Source: Halobacteriovorax marinus SJ (lineage in GTDB: Bacteria; Bdellovibrionota; Bacteriovoracia; Bacteriovoracales; Bacteriovoracaceae). From it: a DNA stretch of 64,000 nucleotides. Positions 17,734 through 27,277 of this stretch are shown here, one piece after another. The notes beneath the pieces are model-generated. The model was not told where the DNA came from and did no database searches. It saw only the letters and a program-made list of their open reading frames with translations. The stretch is taken from contig NC_016620.1 in assembly GCF_000210915.2 (NCBI RefSeq), positions 124,001 through 188,000 of the forward strand. Direction: 5' to 3'. Numbering within the stretch: position 1 is the stretch's first letter; the number at the start of each line of letters is the position of its first letter. The position numbers and the translations under genes are program-made.

Positions 17734-19308
17734 ATGGATGAATTAGCAAGCAATATTGAAAGACTGGTTTTTGAAAATAAAATTTCAAAGGCCAGTTTTG
17801 AAATAAAGAAATATCTCTCTCAGGCTCCTGAGGTAAATCAAAATATATTCGAAATCATTTGCAGGGTTTTTGAGCTCACAAATGAAAGTGATATCAATAT
17901 TAAAATTCAACTTATAGAAAGTTCATCCAACTTAAATATTAAAAGTTATATTTTAAATGTCTTAGGTGAGAGTTCAGATGAAGAATTCTACTTTCTTTAT
18001 CCATCTATTAAAAAGTACTTTATAGGAAATGGGCTCTTATACGAATTTGAGAAGGTATTCGAAAAGTATAAGAACCTCTGTCTACTTTCAAAGTCCTACA
18101 CTAAATTAGAAAAAGAGATTGAGGAATTGATTGATGCTGGACTTGAGTTAGAGTTATCAAAGAAAGAAATGGCAATGATTCACTTTGGACAGGGTGATGT
18201 CGATTACTTTGAAAGAGAGTATGCAAATGCTCTAGAGATAGAAGGAGAGTCTCCCTTACAAGAGATAAATATAAGCTTTGATGATCCAGTATGGAGGAAG
18301 CAAAGCTTTATAATGAAAGAAATTGTCTTGAGAACCCATGGAGACAGAGCATTAGAGCGGAAAAAAGAATTTCTAAAGTCTATCTATGAGTTATTACTTG
18401 TTAATAGCGAAACCCCACAGACGTTAGAATACTTACTAGAGTATTCAGTAGAGATGGGTCACAAAGATTTGGCAGATGAGGTTAAAGCTCTATTAGTTAA
18501 AGACTTTCATTACTTAGAAGAGGAATTAGATCGAAAGACTTCAAGAATAGTTAAAGTAAAAAGAGAGGCCATTGAAGAGATTGATCTTGCAGATGATTTA
18601 TTTGGAGATGAGCCAGAATCAAAAGATATAACAATTAGAAGACTTGTTAATCAAATAAATCTTTTGAAGGATGAGAAAGATTTAGAGGGAGCAACCGAGC
18701 TTCTAAGAAAATTAAAAGAAATTGATAAAGAACATACACTAGTCAAGGAACTAGAAGAAAAAGAGCATAAAGTAAAAGGCTCTAAGTTATCTCTTCCTAA
18801 GAGAACAATTGCAGAAATAGAACAAGAACTCTTAAATGAACTATCTGTCTATGTAGATAAAGTTGAGACAACTACAGACGAAGATTCATATTTAAGAATT
18901 TATACAAAGAAGAATGTAGAATTAATGAAAATTGAGGAGTTAGAAAGCCAGTTTCGTGAGTTGGTTTATTCCTATAACTCCCTAGGGTTTTACGAGAATT
19001 CAATCTTGGTACTTGATAGAATTTATGATGAAACTAATCTGGAAATTAAAGCGGAGTTAGAAGTCCTCTTTTTGAAAGCAGAGGTCATGAGAATGGCCCA
19101 GAACTATTATGGAGCATTGAATATTATAGAGAGATGTTTGGATGAAAAGCCAATGACAGATAACGAGAAATTATCATTTTATTACTTAAAGGGAGAGTTA
19201 CTTAGAGAAGTGGGAAGAAAGAAAGATGCTCTTGTTGCTTACTCAAAAGTATATTCGATTAACAAGAAGTATAGAATGGTAGCGTATAGGTTAAAAGAGA
19301 TTGAATAA
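17734..19308 (+). CDS. Large helical TPR-like protein upstream of tamB
   Basis: 524 residues, no signal peptide, almost entirely helical and rich in Glu, Lys and Leu. TPR-like helices are clearest at the C-terminus (about 400-520: FYENSILVLDRIYDE, YYGALNIIERCLDEKP, KDALVAYSKVYSI). The middle (about 275-345) looks like a coiled coil. Its last eight bases overlap the TTG start of the TamB-like gene, so the three genes 17734-26193 appear coupled. The family is not recognised; a scaffold role in outer-membrane protein assembly is inferred from neighbours only. Confidence 0.65.
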   Translation: MDELASNIERLVFENKISKASFEIKKYLSQAPEVNQNIFEIICRVFELTNESDINIKIQLIESSSNLNIKSYILNVLGESSDEEFYFLYPSIKKYFIGNGLLYEFEKVFEKYKNLCLLSKSYTKLEKEIEELIDAGLELELSKKEMAMIHFGQGDVDYFEREYANALEIEGESPLQEINISFDDPVWRKQSFIMKEIVLRTHGDRALERKKEFLKSIYELLLVNSETPQTLEYLLEYSVEMGHKDLADEVKALLVKDFHYLEEELDRKTSRIVKVKREAIEEIDLADDLFGDEPESKDITIRRLVNQINLLKDEKDLEGATELLRKLKEIDKEHTLVKELEEKEHKVKGSKLSLPKRTIAEIEQELLNELSVYVDKVETTTDEDSYLRIYTKKNVELMKIEELESQFRELVYSYNSLGFYENSILVLDRIYDETNLEIKAELEVLFLKAEVMRMAQNYYGALNIIERCLDEKPMTDNEKLSFYYLKGELLREVGRKKDALVAYSKVYSINKKYRMVAYRLKEIE

Positions 19309-22300
19309 GTTAAATAAAATTTTAATATTATTTTCAATTTTTACGGCATTTCTAATTATGTCTACGTGGAGATTCGTCCAATCTGAATACTTTGGTTCAA
19401 TAATTACCAAAGAGATAAATAAGAATATTAGTAAGAAGTTAGATATAGACTTACGATTTTCAAATGTTGAAATCGAAATGTTTCCACCTTCAACAAAGTT
19501 AAAGAATGTTACAATTTTAAGCTCTAGAGAAGACTACAAAGTGGATATCAGTGCTGGAAGCTTACTAATGTCATTTGCAATTAGTGACCTCTTTGAGAAT
19601 AAATTCTCTATTGATAAAGTTGGATTTGAAGATGCGATCATAGATCTTAGTGAATTGAAGACAACTGGAGGCTCCAAGAGTGAAGAGCTTAAGCCAGAAG
19701 AGCTCTTTCCGCTAGTAAAAGACTTATTGTACGAAAAGCTTCCTGTGAAAATAAGTGGAATCCTATTAGAACGTACAAGTCTTAAGTCTAATTATCTAAG
19801 TGGAGATTTTAAGAAGCTAGATGTCGACATTTATAACTCAGTAATAGAAGCGAGCATAAGTGGATACGATTTAGAATTTAGTAATAAGATAATTAAAGAG
19901 AGTAAGCTGAGGGAGCTAGATTATTTAACTATTGAGTTTCATCTCAATGAAGATAAGCTTCTGTTGAAAAAGAGTGAGATTTGGAAGGGGACGCAGAGTG
20001 CAAGTATATCAGGTGCTCTGATCTTTGGTGAGAAGTTAAGATTTGATGGCGATGGTAACTTTAGAGGAATGTTAGATAAGTTATCATTCTTAAAGTCGAA
20101 TGAAATCTATAAAGATATTAATCCTCGAGGTGTTATTGAGCTCAAAAGTAAAATTAATACAGATCTAAAAAGTGTTTATAATTTAGATGGCTCTGTCAGA
20201 GTTATAGATCTGGAGTCAAATTATGCGAAAGTTGAAAGTGCATACGTGGACTTTCAGGTGACAGATAAAGAAATTGTTATAGAAGAGGCTTTGGTTGAGG
20301 ATAGAGGCGGATCAATAGAAATTAAGGAAAGGCACTCTATTTATAGCTTTTTAGACTCAAAAATATCTAACGAAAGTGTTCCAATTATTTTTAAAAATTT
20401 TCATACTAACTCACTACTTTTTTTCATAAAAGAAGAGTTGGATATTTTAAAAGGAAGATTGAACGGTACTGTCGACTCAAGATGGAATGATGAAAAGCTC
20501 GTATTTAATATTCGAGAGGAAAGTAGTTTAGACTTCTTTAAACTTCAGGTAGAAGATAAAACACCTATACTTCAAAACTCAAAAGTTAAAATCAATAATT
20601 CACTAATCGATGTTACATTGGATGGTGTTGTTAATTTTGATTTTGATATTGCAGTTGGCAATGAAACAAAACTAAAAGGTAATGGGATTGTTGACGGAGC
20701 AAATGTAAATTTCAATGTCTCTAAGTCAAAGGCTAATTTTGAAGAAATTGGGCCGATCGCTGGCCTACCTCTATTTGGTAGCGGTGATTTTGCTATGACA
20801 ATTAAAGGTGGTGGGGCTGATGTCAACTTCGACTTTGATTTAAATATGTCAAAAGTTAAAATCCTAGACTTCAATATACAAAAGTTAAAGGGAAAGTTAG
20901 GTCTAAATCTTGAGGACCTTCTCTTAAGTGTCAAAGGAGTAACAGGAGACTTTAAAGGGACATCTTATAACTCTAGTGGGTTTATTGATTTTGATAAGAA
21001 TAAAATTAATCTAGGCATTGATGTTAGAAAGTCTGACCTAGAGGACGCCTTATTTATACTAGAGCCAATCGTAAAAGATATTGAGTTTTTAAAGTCTAAG
21101 TACCTTGATTTAAGTTTTAAATCCAAAGTTAAGCTTACAGGAGGGCTCTCTGGTGATGAATTAAGAGTCTATGGAATTTTGGATGGGCAGGACTTAAGCA
21201 TTTACAAAGAAAAGGCAGAGTCGTTGCAATTTAATTTTGATTTTTCTAATAATCTTCTCTCTTTCAATGATGTGAAAGTGAGGCAATCATCTTCTGAACT
21301 TATAGGTAATTATAAAATTAATACTAAGAGCGAATACTTTGAATATGAGGCTAAATTAGTAACTGGCCAATTGGAAGACTTTGAAGCGTATCGTTTTTTG
21401 AATCTAGGTTATTCAAGTGAAATATCTGGAGAGTTTTACGGGAAAGGTACACTTAGTGACTTTTCAACAAGATCCCACTTGAAATTTACGAATAGCTTTT
21501 TGGGAAATGTACAAGTTCCTGAGTCGCTCCTCACTATTTATAATAACTCTAAAGAAGTTTTCTCAAGTGGTAATTTTCTCGGCGATAGGTCTTCTTATAA
21601 TCTCTATCTTAATTTTGACGAGAATAACCCACAGAAGTCTTATATTAATTCTTTTGTGAACTTCAAAAATATTAAAGAGCTCGTTGGGATACTTTCCAAT
21701 CATAATATGGAAAATGAATCTATTTCGGGAAGAATGAAGGGAAGTCTTAAAAGTAGCTTCTCTGTATATGAATTGGAGAAATTATCTCTTGAGGCTATTG
21801 TAGATGATTTAATATTTAAGAAAGATGATGAAGTCATTCGAATAAACGGAAGTCGTGCTAATTATACAATTAAAGACGGTGCTGTTGAAAATGTTAATTT
21901 TAAGTTGATAAGTAATAAAAATAACTTCTTCAGCCTCTTAGGCCGAGGTGATTTCACAAATGGTATCAATATAAGACAAGAGTTTAGACTGGACTCTTCT
22001 TTTCTTGAACTCTTCTCTTCTAAGGTCTCTAAGTCAAGTGGAGTTATTTCAGGAGCTGGAAGTATTAATGGTGACATTGATAATCTTGTCTTTGATCATG
22101 TCTTTAATGGAGAGAAAATCTTCTTAAATATCTTAGGTATTCCGAGCTCATTCTCTGATATTGATTTTAATATCGTATTTGAACAAAATAGCTTAATGAT
22201 TAATAAGTTGACTGGGCAATTTGGTAAAGGTGATATTGAGACAAAGGGTTTTGTTAAATTTGTACTGCCTTATCCTCAAATAGATTTAGGTCTTTCATTT

Positions 22301-23341
22301 ACGAATAGCTATATTCCTTTATTTAAGAAGAGTGGTGTTCTTGCTTCTGGTCTCGCAAAAATTGAAGGTAATGAATTTCCATACTTATTAAATGGTAGTG
22401 TCACTATTTTAAATGGAACAATTAATGATGAATTACAAGACCTAACTCCGCCAAGTGTTTCTGGCTCAGGTGTGACGACTAAGTATGTGCCCGAAAATAA
22501 ATTTGATAATAAGTTTGATCTCTTCGACTTAGATTTATCTATAAATTTTGATAAGCCAATCGTTGTAAGAAACTTACTAACTGATTTAAGACTTCTTGGA
22601 AATGGAAGGGTTAGAGGAAAACTTTATAAACCAACGGTGAATGGAGTTATTGAGGTTGTTCCAGGGTTGAGTAAATTATTATTCAAAGGAAATGAGTTTA
22701 TTCTAAAAGAAGGAACAATTGTCTTTAGTGAGGATAAGGGATTGGTTCCTGAGTTAAACTTTACGAGTAGTAGTTCTGTAAATCAATATACTGTTAACTT
22801 AGACGTTTATGGTCTAGCCAATAACCCTCAGTTAAATATTTCGTCCGATCCTTTCTTAAATCAAGAAGATATTTTCAGTTTACTAACCTTGGGATTCACT
22901 TCAGAGGTTTCGGATCAATTAGAAGAAAAGGAAAGAAGATCAGCTACTACACTTGGTATTGGAACACTTCTCTTTGACCAATTACTAAAAAATCAGGGCC
23001 TTAATTCTAATCTCGGATTGAAACTAAGTGTTCTCCCAGAGTTTGAAGAAAATGAATCCTCACTTTTAAAAGGAAAATCTGGCGTTTCTGAAAGTAGGTC
23101 GGGTCGCTATAAAAGTGCGACTAAAATAAAGCTTGAGAAAAAAATTAGTAGAAATGTAGATCTATCGCTGGCGAGTACTGTCGGTGGAAGTGCTGAGCAA
23201 AAGCAGGAGATGAATATTAACTATAATATTTTAAAGAATGTTTCACTTGAGGGAGTTTATGAAATAAACTCTACCAATGAAGAGCAATCTAAAGAACCAA
23301 AATCATTTGGTGTGGACGTAAAGATTCAATGGACTTACTAA
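19301..23341 (+). CDS. TamB-like translocation and assembly module protein
   Basis: 1346 residues. One N-terminal membrane helix (about 7-26) anchors it in the inner membrane, followed by a very long repetitive beta-rich body of AsmA/TamB type and a C-terminal DUF490/TamB domain (about 1000-1346) with VNGVIEVVPGLSKLLFKGNEF and NPQLNISSDPFLNQEDIFSLLTLG. Such proteins bridge the periplasm and act in phospholipid transport or outer-membrane protein insertion. TTG start, eight bases inside the previous gene. Its 3' end overlaps the Omp85 gene by 13 bases, the usual tamA-tamB partnership in reverse order. Confidence 0.88.
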   Translation: MNKLNKILILFSIFTAFLIMSTWRFVQSEYFGSIITKEINKNISKKLDIDLRFSNVEIEMFPPSTKLKNVTILSSREDYKVDISAGSLLMSFAISDLFENKFSIDKVGFEDAIIDLSELKTTGGSKSEELKPEELFPLVKDLLYEKLPVKISGILLERTSLKSNYLSGDFKKLDVDIYNSVIEASISGYDLEFSNKIIKESKLRELDYLTIEFHLNEDKLLLKKSEIWKGTQSASISGALIFGEKLRFDGDGNFRGMLDKLSFLKSNEIYKDINPRGVIELKSKINTDLKSVYNLDGSVRVIDLESNYAKVESAYVDFQVTDKEIVIEEALVEDRGGSIEIKERHSIYSFLDSKISNESVPIIFKNFHTNSLLFFIKEELDILKGRLNGTVDSRWNDEKLVFNIREESSLDFFKLQVEDKTPILQNSKVKINNSLIDVTLDGVVNFDFDIAVGNETKLKGNGIVDGANVNFNVSKSKANFEEIGPIAGLPLFGSGDFAMTIKGGGADVNFDFDLNMSKVKILDFNIQKLKGKLGLNLEDLLLSVKGVTGDFKGTSYNSSGFIDFDKNKINLGIDVRKSDLEDALFILEPIVKDIEFLKSKYLDLSFKSKVKLTGGLSGDELRVYGILDGQDLSIYKEKAESLQFNFDFSNNLLSFNDVKVRQSSSELIGNYKINTKSEYFEYEAKLVTGQLEDFEAYRFLNLGYSSEISGEFYGKGTLSDFSTRSHLKFTNSFLGNVQVPESLLTIYNNSKEVFSSGNFLGDRSSYNLYLNFDENNPQKSYINSFVNFKNIKELVGILSNHNMENESISGRMKGSLKSSFSVYELEKLSLEAIVDDLIFKKDDEVIRINGSRANYTIKDGAVENVNFKLISNKNNFFSLLGRGDFTNGINIRQEFRLDSSFLELFSSKVSKSSGVISGAGSINGDIDNLVFDHVFNGEKIFLNILGIPSSFSDIDFNIVFEQNSLMINKLTGQFGKGDIETKGFVKFVLPYPQIDLGLSFTNSYIPLFKKSGVLASGLAKIEGNEFPYLLNGSVTILNGTINDELQDLTPPSVSGSGVTTKYVPENKFDNKFDLFDLDLSINFDKPIVVRNLLTDLRLLGNGRVRGKLYKPTVNGVIEVVPGLSKLLFKGNEFILKEGTIVFSEDKGLVPELNFTSSSSVNQYTVNLDVYGLANNPQLNISSDPFLNQEDIFSLLTLGFTSEVSDQLEEKERRSATTLGIGTLLFDQLLKNQGLNSNLGLKLSVLPEFEENESSLLKGKSGVSESRSGRYKSATKIKLEKKISRNVDLSLASTVGGSAEQKQEMNINYNILKNVSLEGVYEINSTNEEQSKEPKSFGVDVKIQWTY

Positions 23342-26193
23342 AGATTCTTTTGGCCTCATTCATTTTAATCTCTCTTTCTAGTGTATCAGCTAGAACAATA
23401 GAGACCTTCGATCTTAGTTGTACAGGAACTGAGGCTAAGTGCTTAGATGTTCGCTCTGATTTAGAGTCTAAGATAAATGGAGGACTAGATTCTTCAGCAA
23501 TTAAAGATTATTTAAATTTAGTTCTCTACGATAATTCTATTTCAAAACTTTCATTCAATACTGAAGATAGTAAATTAAATATCAATATTTCATTCTACAA
23601 GAAAGTAGAAAGCTTTAAAATTCTTCATTTAACAGAAGTTGACACTACGGCCATTGAGAGACTTGTCGGGTTGTCTGAGGGATCATTCTATAAGAAAGAT
23701 GTTCTTGAGAAGGCAAAAGAGCAGGTGTTGAATTATTTTGTTGAAAGAGGATACACAAACGCTTCAATTAAACTTCAAACTTCTGAGAAGGATTATCGAG
23801 TTTCTATAGAGTTTAAGGTGACGACAGGTTCGTTTACAAAAGTACGAGATATTGAAGTTGTATCAAAAAGTCCTAAGGGAACAATCTCACTCATCTCTAG
23901 ACGCTTTAATAAGTTTCAAAATAAAGTGTGGAATAAAATAGATTTAAAGTTTGAGGTGGAGAGGCTTGCCGCAGATTTATTTAATCAAGGATATTTCTCT
24001 AGTACGGTCTCAATGCTTGAGCCAGAAGTCATCAATGATAGCTTCGTTAAGCTAAGAGTGAAGATCGATCTTGGTGATAAGAATAGTTTCAGTTTTCATG
24101 GTAATAATATCTTCACTCATCAAGAGATTCTCCTGGGGTTAAAAGAGAGCATTAAGTCTAACCTTGGAGCCTTCTCGGAAGAGGATCTGCGAACTCTCGT
24201 TGTAAAGATGTATGAGAATATAGGTATTTTTAATACAGATGTATCCGTTTATAGAAACCTGGGAACAGATAAGGATGGACAGTCTTTTATTAATTACTTC
24301 TTCAATATTCATGAAGGGATAAAAATAATTACTAACTCTCTGTCCTTTGTTGGAAATATTGATTTCTCAATTGAAGAAATTCGAAAGCATTACTATGACA
24401 ATTCGACGGTTTTGGCCACACGAGGATTCTTGGATCTAAACTACGTAAATAGTTTCTCTTCTTTATTAAGAGAGAAATATCTTAGAAGCGGTTACGTTCA
24501 AGTAGATGTTTCAAAACCTAGAATTACGTACAATAAATTAAGAACGAGAGTTGATATTGAGTATCGAATAAAAGAGAGACAGAAGGCCAATCTGGAGCGA
24601 GTGAGCTTTAATGGTGTTCCTCTTGTTTTTAGGGATGATATTCGCAAGCTTTTAACAAATAAGAAGAATAAACCAGTAAATGTGCTTGAGGTTGATAGTG
24701 ATATTGATAAAACAGTACAGTTTCTAAAGTCAAAAGGTTACTTCTTCGCAGTAGCAAATAAGTTGAAGTCTAAAGATGTTTTAATGTATGACCCCAGCTT
24801 CACAATTGCGAATTTAAATATCGATATTAATCTAGGCGATAAAGTAACATTCAATGATGCTCTTATTTCTGGATACTCTAAAACAAAGAGGATTGTAATA
24901 GAGAGAGAGATGGAATTTTCTCAAGGTGAAATTTTAACTCCGGAGAAAGTCCAGGACTTAAAGAATAGGCTGACTTCACTTGGTTTATTCTCAAGCATTG
25001 AAATTAAACCCCTCTTTGATAAAGAAACCAAGAATTATAATCTCTTGATTCAAGTTCAGGAAAAGGACTTTGGAACAGCTTTCTTCGCTCCTGGATATAG
25101 AACGGATATTGGTTATAAAGTATCTGTAGGTACAAATTATAACAATATTGGTGGCATGAATAGAATTGGAACACTTCGAGCTCAGGTGAATAGAAGGGAT
25201 AGCTATAGGGCCTTCGATGCCAGAAGACGTTCTGAGGAAAAGGATATGCTAGAGTTCTATTTGAGAGGGAACTTAACGGAGCCTTACTTTGTTCCAGAGC
25301 TCTTTGGGAAAAAGCTTGAGGCAGACCTAGGGTTTTCTGTTGAGAGAAAGCGCTACTATGAATTTGATGCTGATCGACTTCGAATTTCTCCGACTCTTTC
25401 AAAGAAGTTCAATGATTTCTTTTCTGCATCACTTAAGTATCAGTGGGAGAGGATTAATCAATATGATGCTACCAGCGATATTAATAATGATGACTTTAAT
25501 ATTGGTGGTATCACTCCAGGTGTTTCACTGGACTTTAGAGATGACCCTATCTCACCTAGAAGAGGAAGCTTTTTTAGTTTATCTGTAGAGTTTGCCAATA
25601 AGTTCTTTGGCTCTATGGATAATGACACTATAAAGGTGAATTATTACAAATTAGTTTCTAGGAATAGATTTTATTATCCAATGGGTAACTTTGTATTTGC
25701 CCTGAGCGCTAGCTGGGGAGTTCAGAAGAACTTCGCTAACCAGACAAAAGTGGACGCTCTTGGAAATCCTATCTTAGATGCCGATGGAAATATTCAAACA
25801 GAAGGCTATATTCCATCAATTAAGGTATTTAGATTAAACGGTGTTGATATCGTAAGGGGATTTGCAGAAGACGAAATAAATATCCTCTTAAATGATACTG
25901 ATATTGGCGATACCGTTATTAGAGATAAGGCCTACTTTGCTAATCTAAAGTTTGAGGCAAGATATTCAGTTACTGATACGTTTGTTATGGGGCCTTTCTT
26001 GGATGCTGGTCGAGTTTTTGTAGATAAATTTCAACCACTTAAGCTCCGAAGTGCTGTTGGGCTAACTTTGAAATACATTACTCCTGTGGGATCACTAGAT
26101 TTTGACTATGGTGTGAAAACGAGGAGATTTAGACGAGACGCACAAGGGCGTGAGAGTTTTGGAAGATTTCACCTTTCTATAGGGTTCTTCTAA
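23329..26193 (+). CDS. Omp85-family outer-membrane protein, TamA/BamA type
   Basis: 954 residues: signal peptide (about 1-21), several POTRA domains (about 90-560; for example FVERGYTNASIKLQ and LFNQGYFSSTVSM) and a C-terminal beta barrel (about 580-954) with PRRGSFFSLSVEF and VRGF-EDEI motifs of the surface-antigen family. It ends in an aromatic Phe, as the beta-signal requires. It is longer than TamA (about 580) and BamA (about 800), so there are probably five or more POTRA units. The overlap with the TamB-like gene argues for a TamA role; it could also be the organism's BamA, since no other copy is in the window. Confidence 0.88.
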   Translation: MDLLKILLASFILISLSSVSARTIETFDLSCTGTEAKCLDVRSDLESKINGGLDSSAIKDYLNLVLYDNSISKLSFNTEDSKLNINISFYKKVESFKILHLTEVDTTAIERLVGLSEGSFYKKDVLEKAKEQVLNYFVERGYTNASIKLQTSEKDYRVSIEFKVTTGSFTKVRDIEVVSKSPKGTISLISRRFNKFQNKVWNKIDLKFEVERLAADLFNQGYFSSTVSMLEPEVINDSFVKLRVKIDLGDKNSFSFHGNNIFTHQEILLGLKESIKSNLGAFSEEDLRTLVVKMYENIGIFNTDVSVYRNLGTDKDGQSFINYFFNIHEGIKIITNSLSFVGNIDFSIEEIRKHYYDNSTVLATRGFLDLNYVNSFSSLLREKYLRSGYVQVDVSKPRITYNKLRTRVDIEYRIKERQKANLERVSFNGVPLVFRDDIRKLLTNKKNKPVNVLEVDSDIDKTVQFLKSKGYFFAVANKLKSKDVLMYDPSFTIANLNIDINLGDKVTFNDALISGYSKTKRIVIEREMEFSQGEILTPEKVQDLKNRLTSLGLFSSIEIKPLFDKETKNYNLLIQVQEKDFGTAFFAPGYRTDIGYKVSVGTNYNNIGGMNRIGTLRAQVNRRDSYRAFDARRRSEEKDMLEFYLRGNLTEPYFVPELFGKKLEADLGFSVERKRYYEFDADRLRISPTLSKKFNDFFSASLKYQWERINQYDATSDINNDDFNIGGITPGVSLDFRDDPISPRRGSFFSLSVEFANKFFGSMDNDTIKVNYYKLVSRNRFYYPMGNFVFALSASWGVQKNFANQTKVDALGNPILDADGNIQTEGYIPSIKVFRLNGVDIVRGFAEDEINILLNDTDIGDTVIRDKAYFANLKFEARYSVTDTFVMGPFLDAGRVFVDKFQPLKLRSAVGLTLKYITPVGSLDFDYGVKTRRFRRDAQGRESFGRFHLSIGFF

Positions 26194-26253
26194 ATATCCA
26201 TTGTTTTCTCTGTATTTTATTACCATTATTTTTGAAGAGTTCGATTTTAACTC

Positions 26254-26283
26254 TTGACTAGTGGCCCAATAATCCAGTATAAG
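26254..26283 (+). promoter_or_regulatory. Promoter of rplM-rpsI
   Basis: TTGACT (26254-26259), 18-base spacer, TATAAG (26278-26283), 73 bases before the L13 start. It is the strongest-looking sigma-70 element in this part of the window, as expected for ribosomal-protein genes. Confidence 0.6.
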
Positions 26284-26356
26284 GTTGAACACTCGTGTTT
26301 TGAGTAATAAGAAAATAACATATTGCAGTAATATATTTTACTTGGAAGGTAGTTTT

Positions 26357-26797
26357 ATGTACACGCAGAAGTCTTTTGTATTGAAGCCAGCTGACGCAGA
26401 CAAAAAGTGGTATCTAATAGATGCTCAAGATAAAGTTGTTGGAAGACTTGCGACTGAAATAGCAAATGTCCTGAGAGGGAAAAACAGTCCTAAATATACT
26501 CCACATACTGATTCTGGTGACTTTGTTGTAGTGATCAACGCTGATAAAGTTAAGTTTACAGGTGCTAAATGGGATGACAAAGTTTACTATTGGCACACTA
26601 ATCACATTGGTGGATTAAAATCTAGAACAGCTAAAGAGCAATTAGAGAGAAAGCCAGAGCAGATTCTTATGAATGCTGTTAAAGGTATGCTTCCTAAAAA
26701 TTCTTTAGGTAGAAAACAACTAACTAAGCTTAAGGTTTTCGCTGGTGAGACACACTCTCACGAAGCACAACAACCAGTAGCTTTAGAAATTAAATAA
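26357..26797 (+). CDS. rplM: 50S ribosomal protein L13
   Basis: 146 residues, the normal L13 length counted from [13 protein letters not shown]. Motifs include [25 protein letters not shown] and [13 protein letters not shown]. The ATG at 26357 is chosen because GGAAGG stands just upstream and the family begins here; the frame stays open for 24 more codons upstream, but those residues are not L13-like and would start inside the promoter leader. It is cotranscribed with rpsI. Confidence 0.96.
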   Translation: MYTQKSFVLKPADADKKWYLIDAQDKVVGRLATEIANVLRGKNSPKYTPHTDSGDFVVVINADKVKFTGAKWDDKVYYWHTNHIGGLKSRTAKEQLERKPEQILMNAVKGMLPKNSLGRKQLTKLKVFAGETHSHEAQQPVALEIK

Positions 26798-26812
26798 TTG
26801 AGAGGAATTGCA

Positions 26813-27217
26813 ATGGCTACTAAAGGTAAAACTTACGATGCACATGCTGTAGGAAGAAGAAAGACCTCTGTTGCTAGAGTCTATGTAAAAGAAGGTTCTG
26901 GTAAAATTACAGTTAATAAAAGAGAATTCAAAGAATACTTTGATAAAGGGACTAACAGATACGTTGTTACTCAACCTTTAAACTTAGTAAAGCTTGCTGA
27001 CAAATATGACATTAATATTAATGTTTATGGTGGTGGAACTACTGGTCAAGCAGGTGCTGTTAGACTTGGAATCGCAAGAGCAATCTTAAAAGTTGATCCT
27101 TCTTTAAGAGGAGAACTTAAGGCAGCTGGATTCCTTACAAGAGACCCTAGAAAGGTTGAACGTAAGAAATACGGTCTTAAAGGTGCAAGAGCGAAGTACC
27201 AATTCTCAAAGCGTTAA
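26813..27217 (+). CDS. rpsI: 30S ribosomal protein S9
   Basis: 134 residues from the ATG at 26813. The S9 signature [19 protein letters not shown]-type segment, [23 protein letters not shown] and the basic C-terminal tail ending in KR, which reaches the P-site tRNA, are intact. GAGAGGA precedes the start; a TTG five codons upstream is less likely. It lies 15 bases after rplM and ends before a strong terminator. Confidence 0.96.
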   Translation: MATKGKTYDAHAVGRRKTSVARVYVKEGSGKITVNKREFKEYFDKGTNRYVVTQPLNLVKLADKYDININVYGGGTTGQAGAVRLGIARAILKVDPSLRGELKAAGFLTRDPRKVERKKYGLKGARAKYQFSKR

Positions 27218-27243
27218 TAAATTTTATAATTTATACTTTGAAG

Positions 27244-27266
27244 GGCCCACAATGTGGGCCTTTTTT
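27244..27266 (+). terminator. Terminator after rpsI
   Basis: GGCCCAC (27244-27250) pairs with GTGGGCC (27254-27260) around a three-base loop and is followed by six T. It ends the ribosomal-protein operon 12 bases before the next gene. Confidence 0.85.
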
Positions 27267-27277
27267 ATTTGTAGGCA

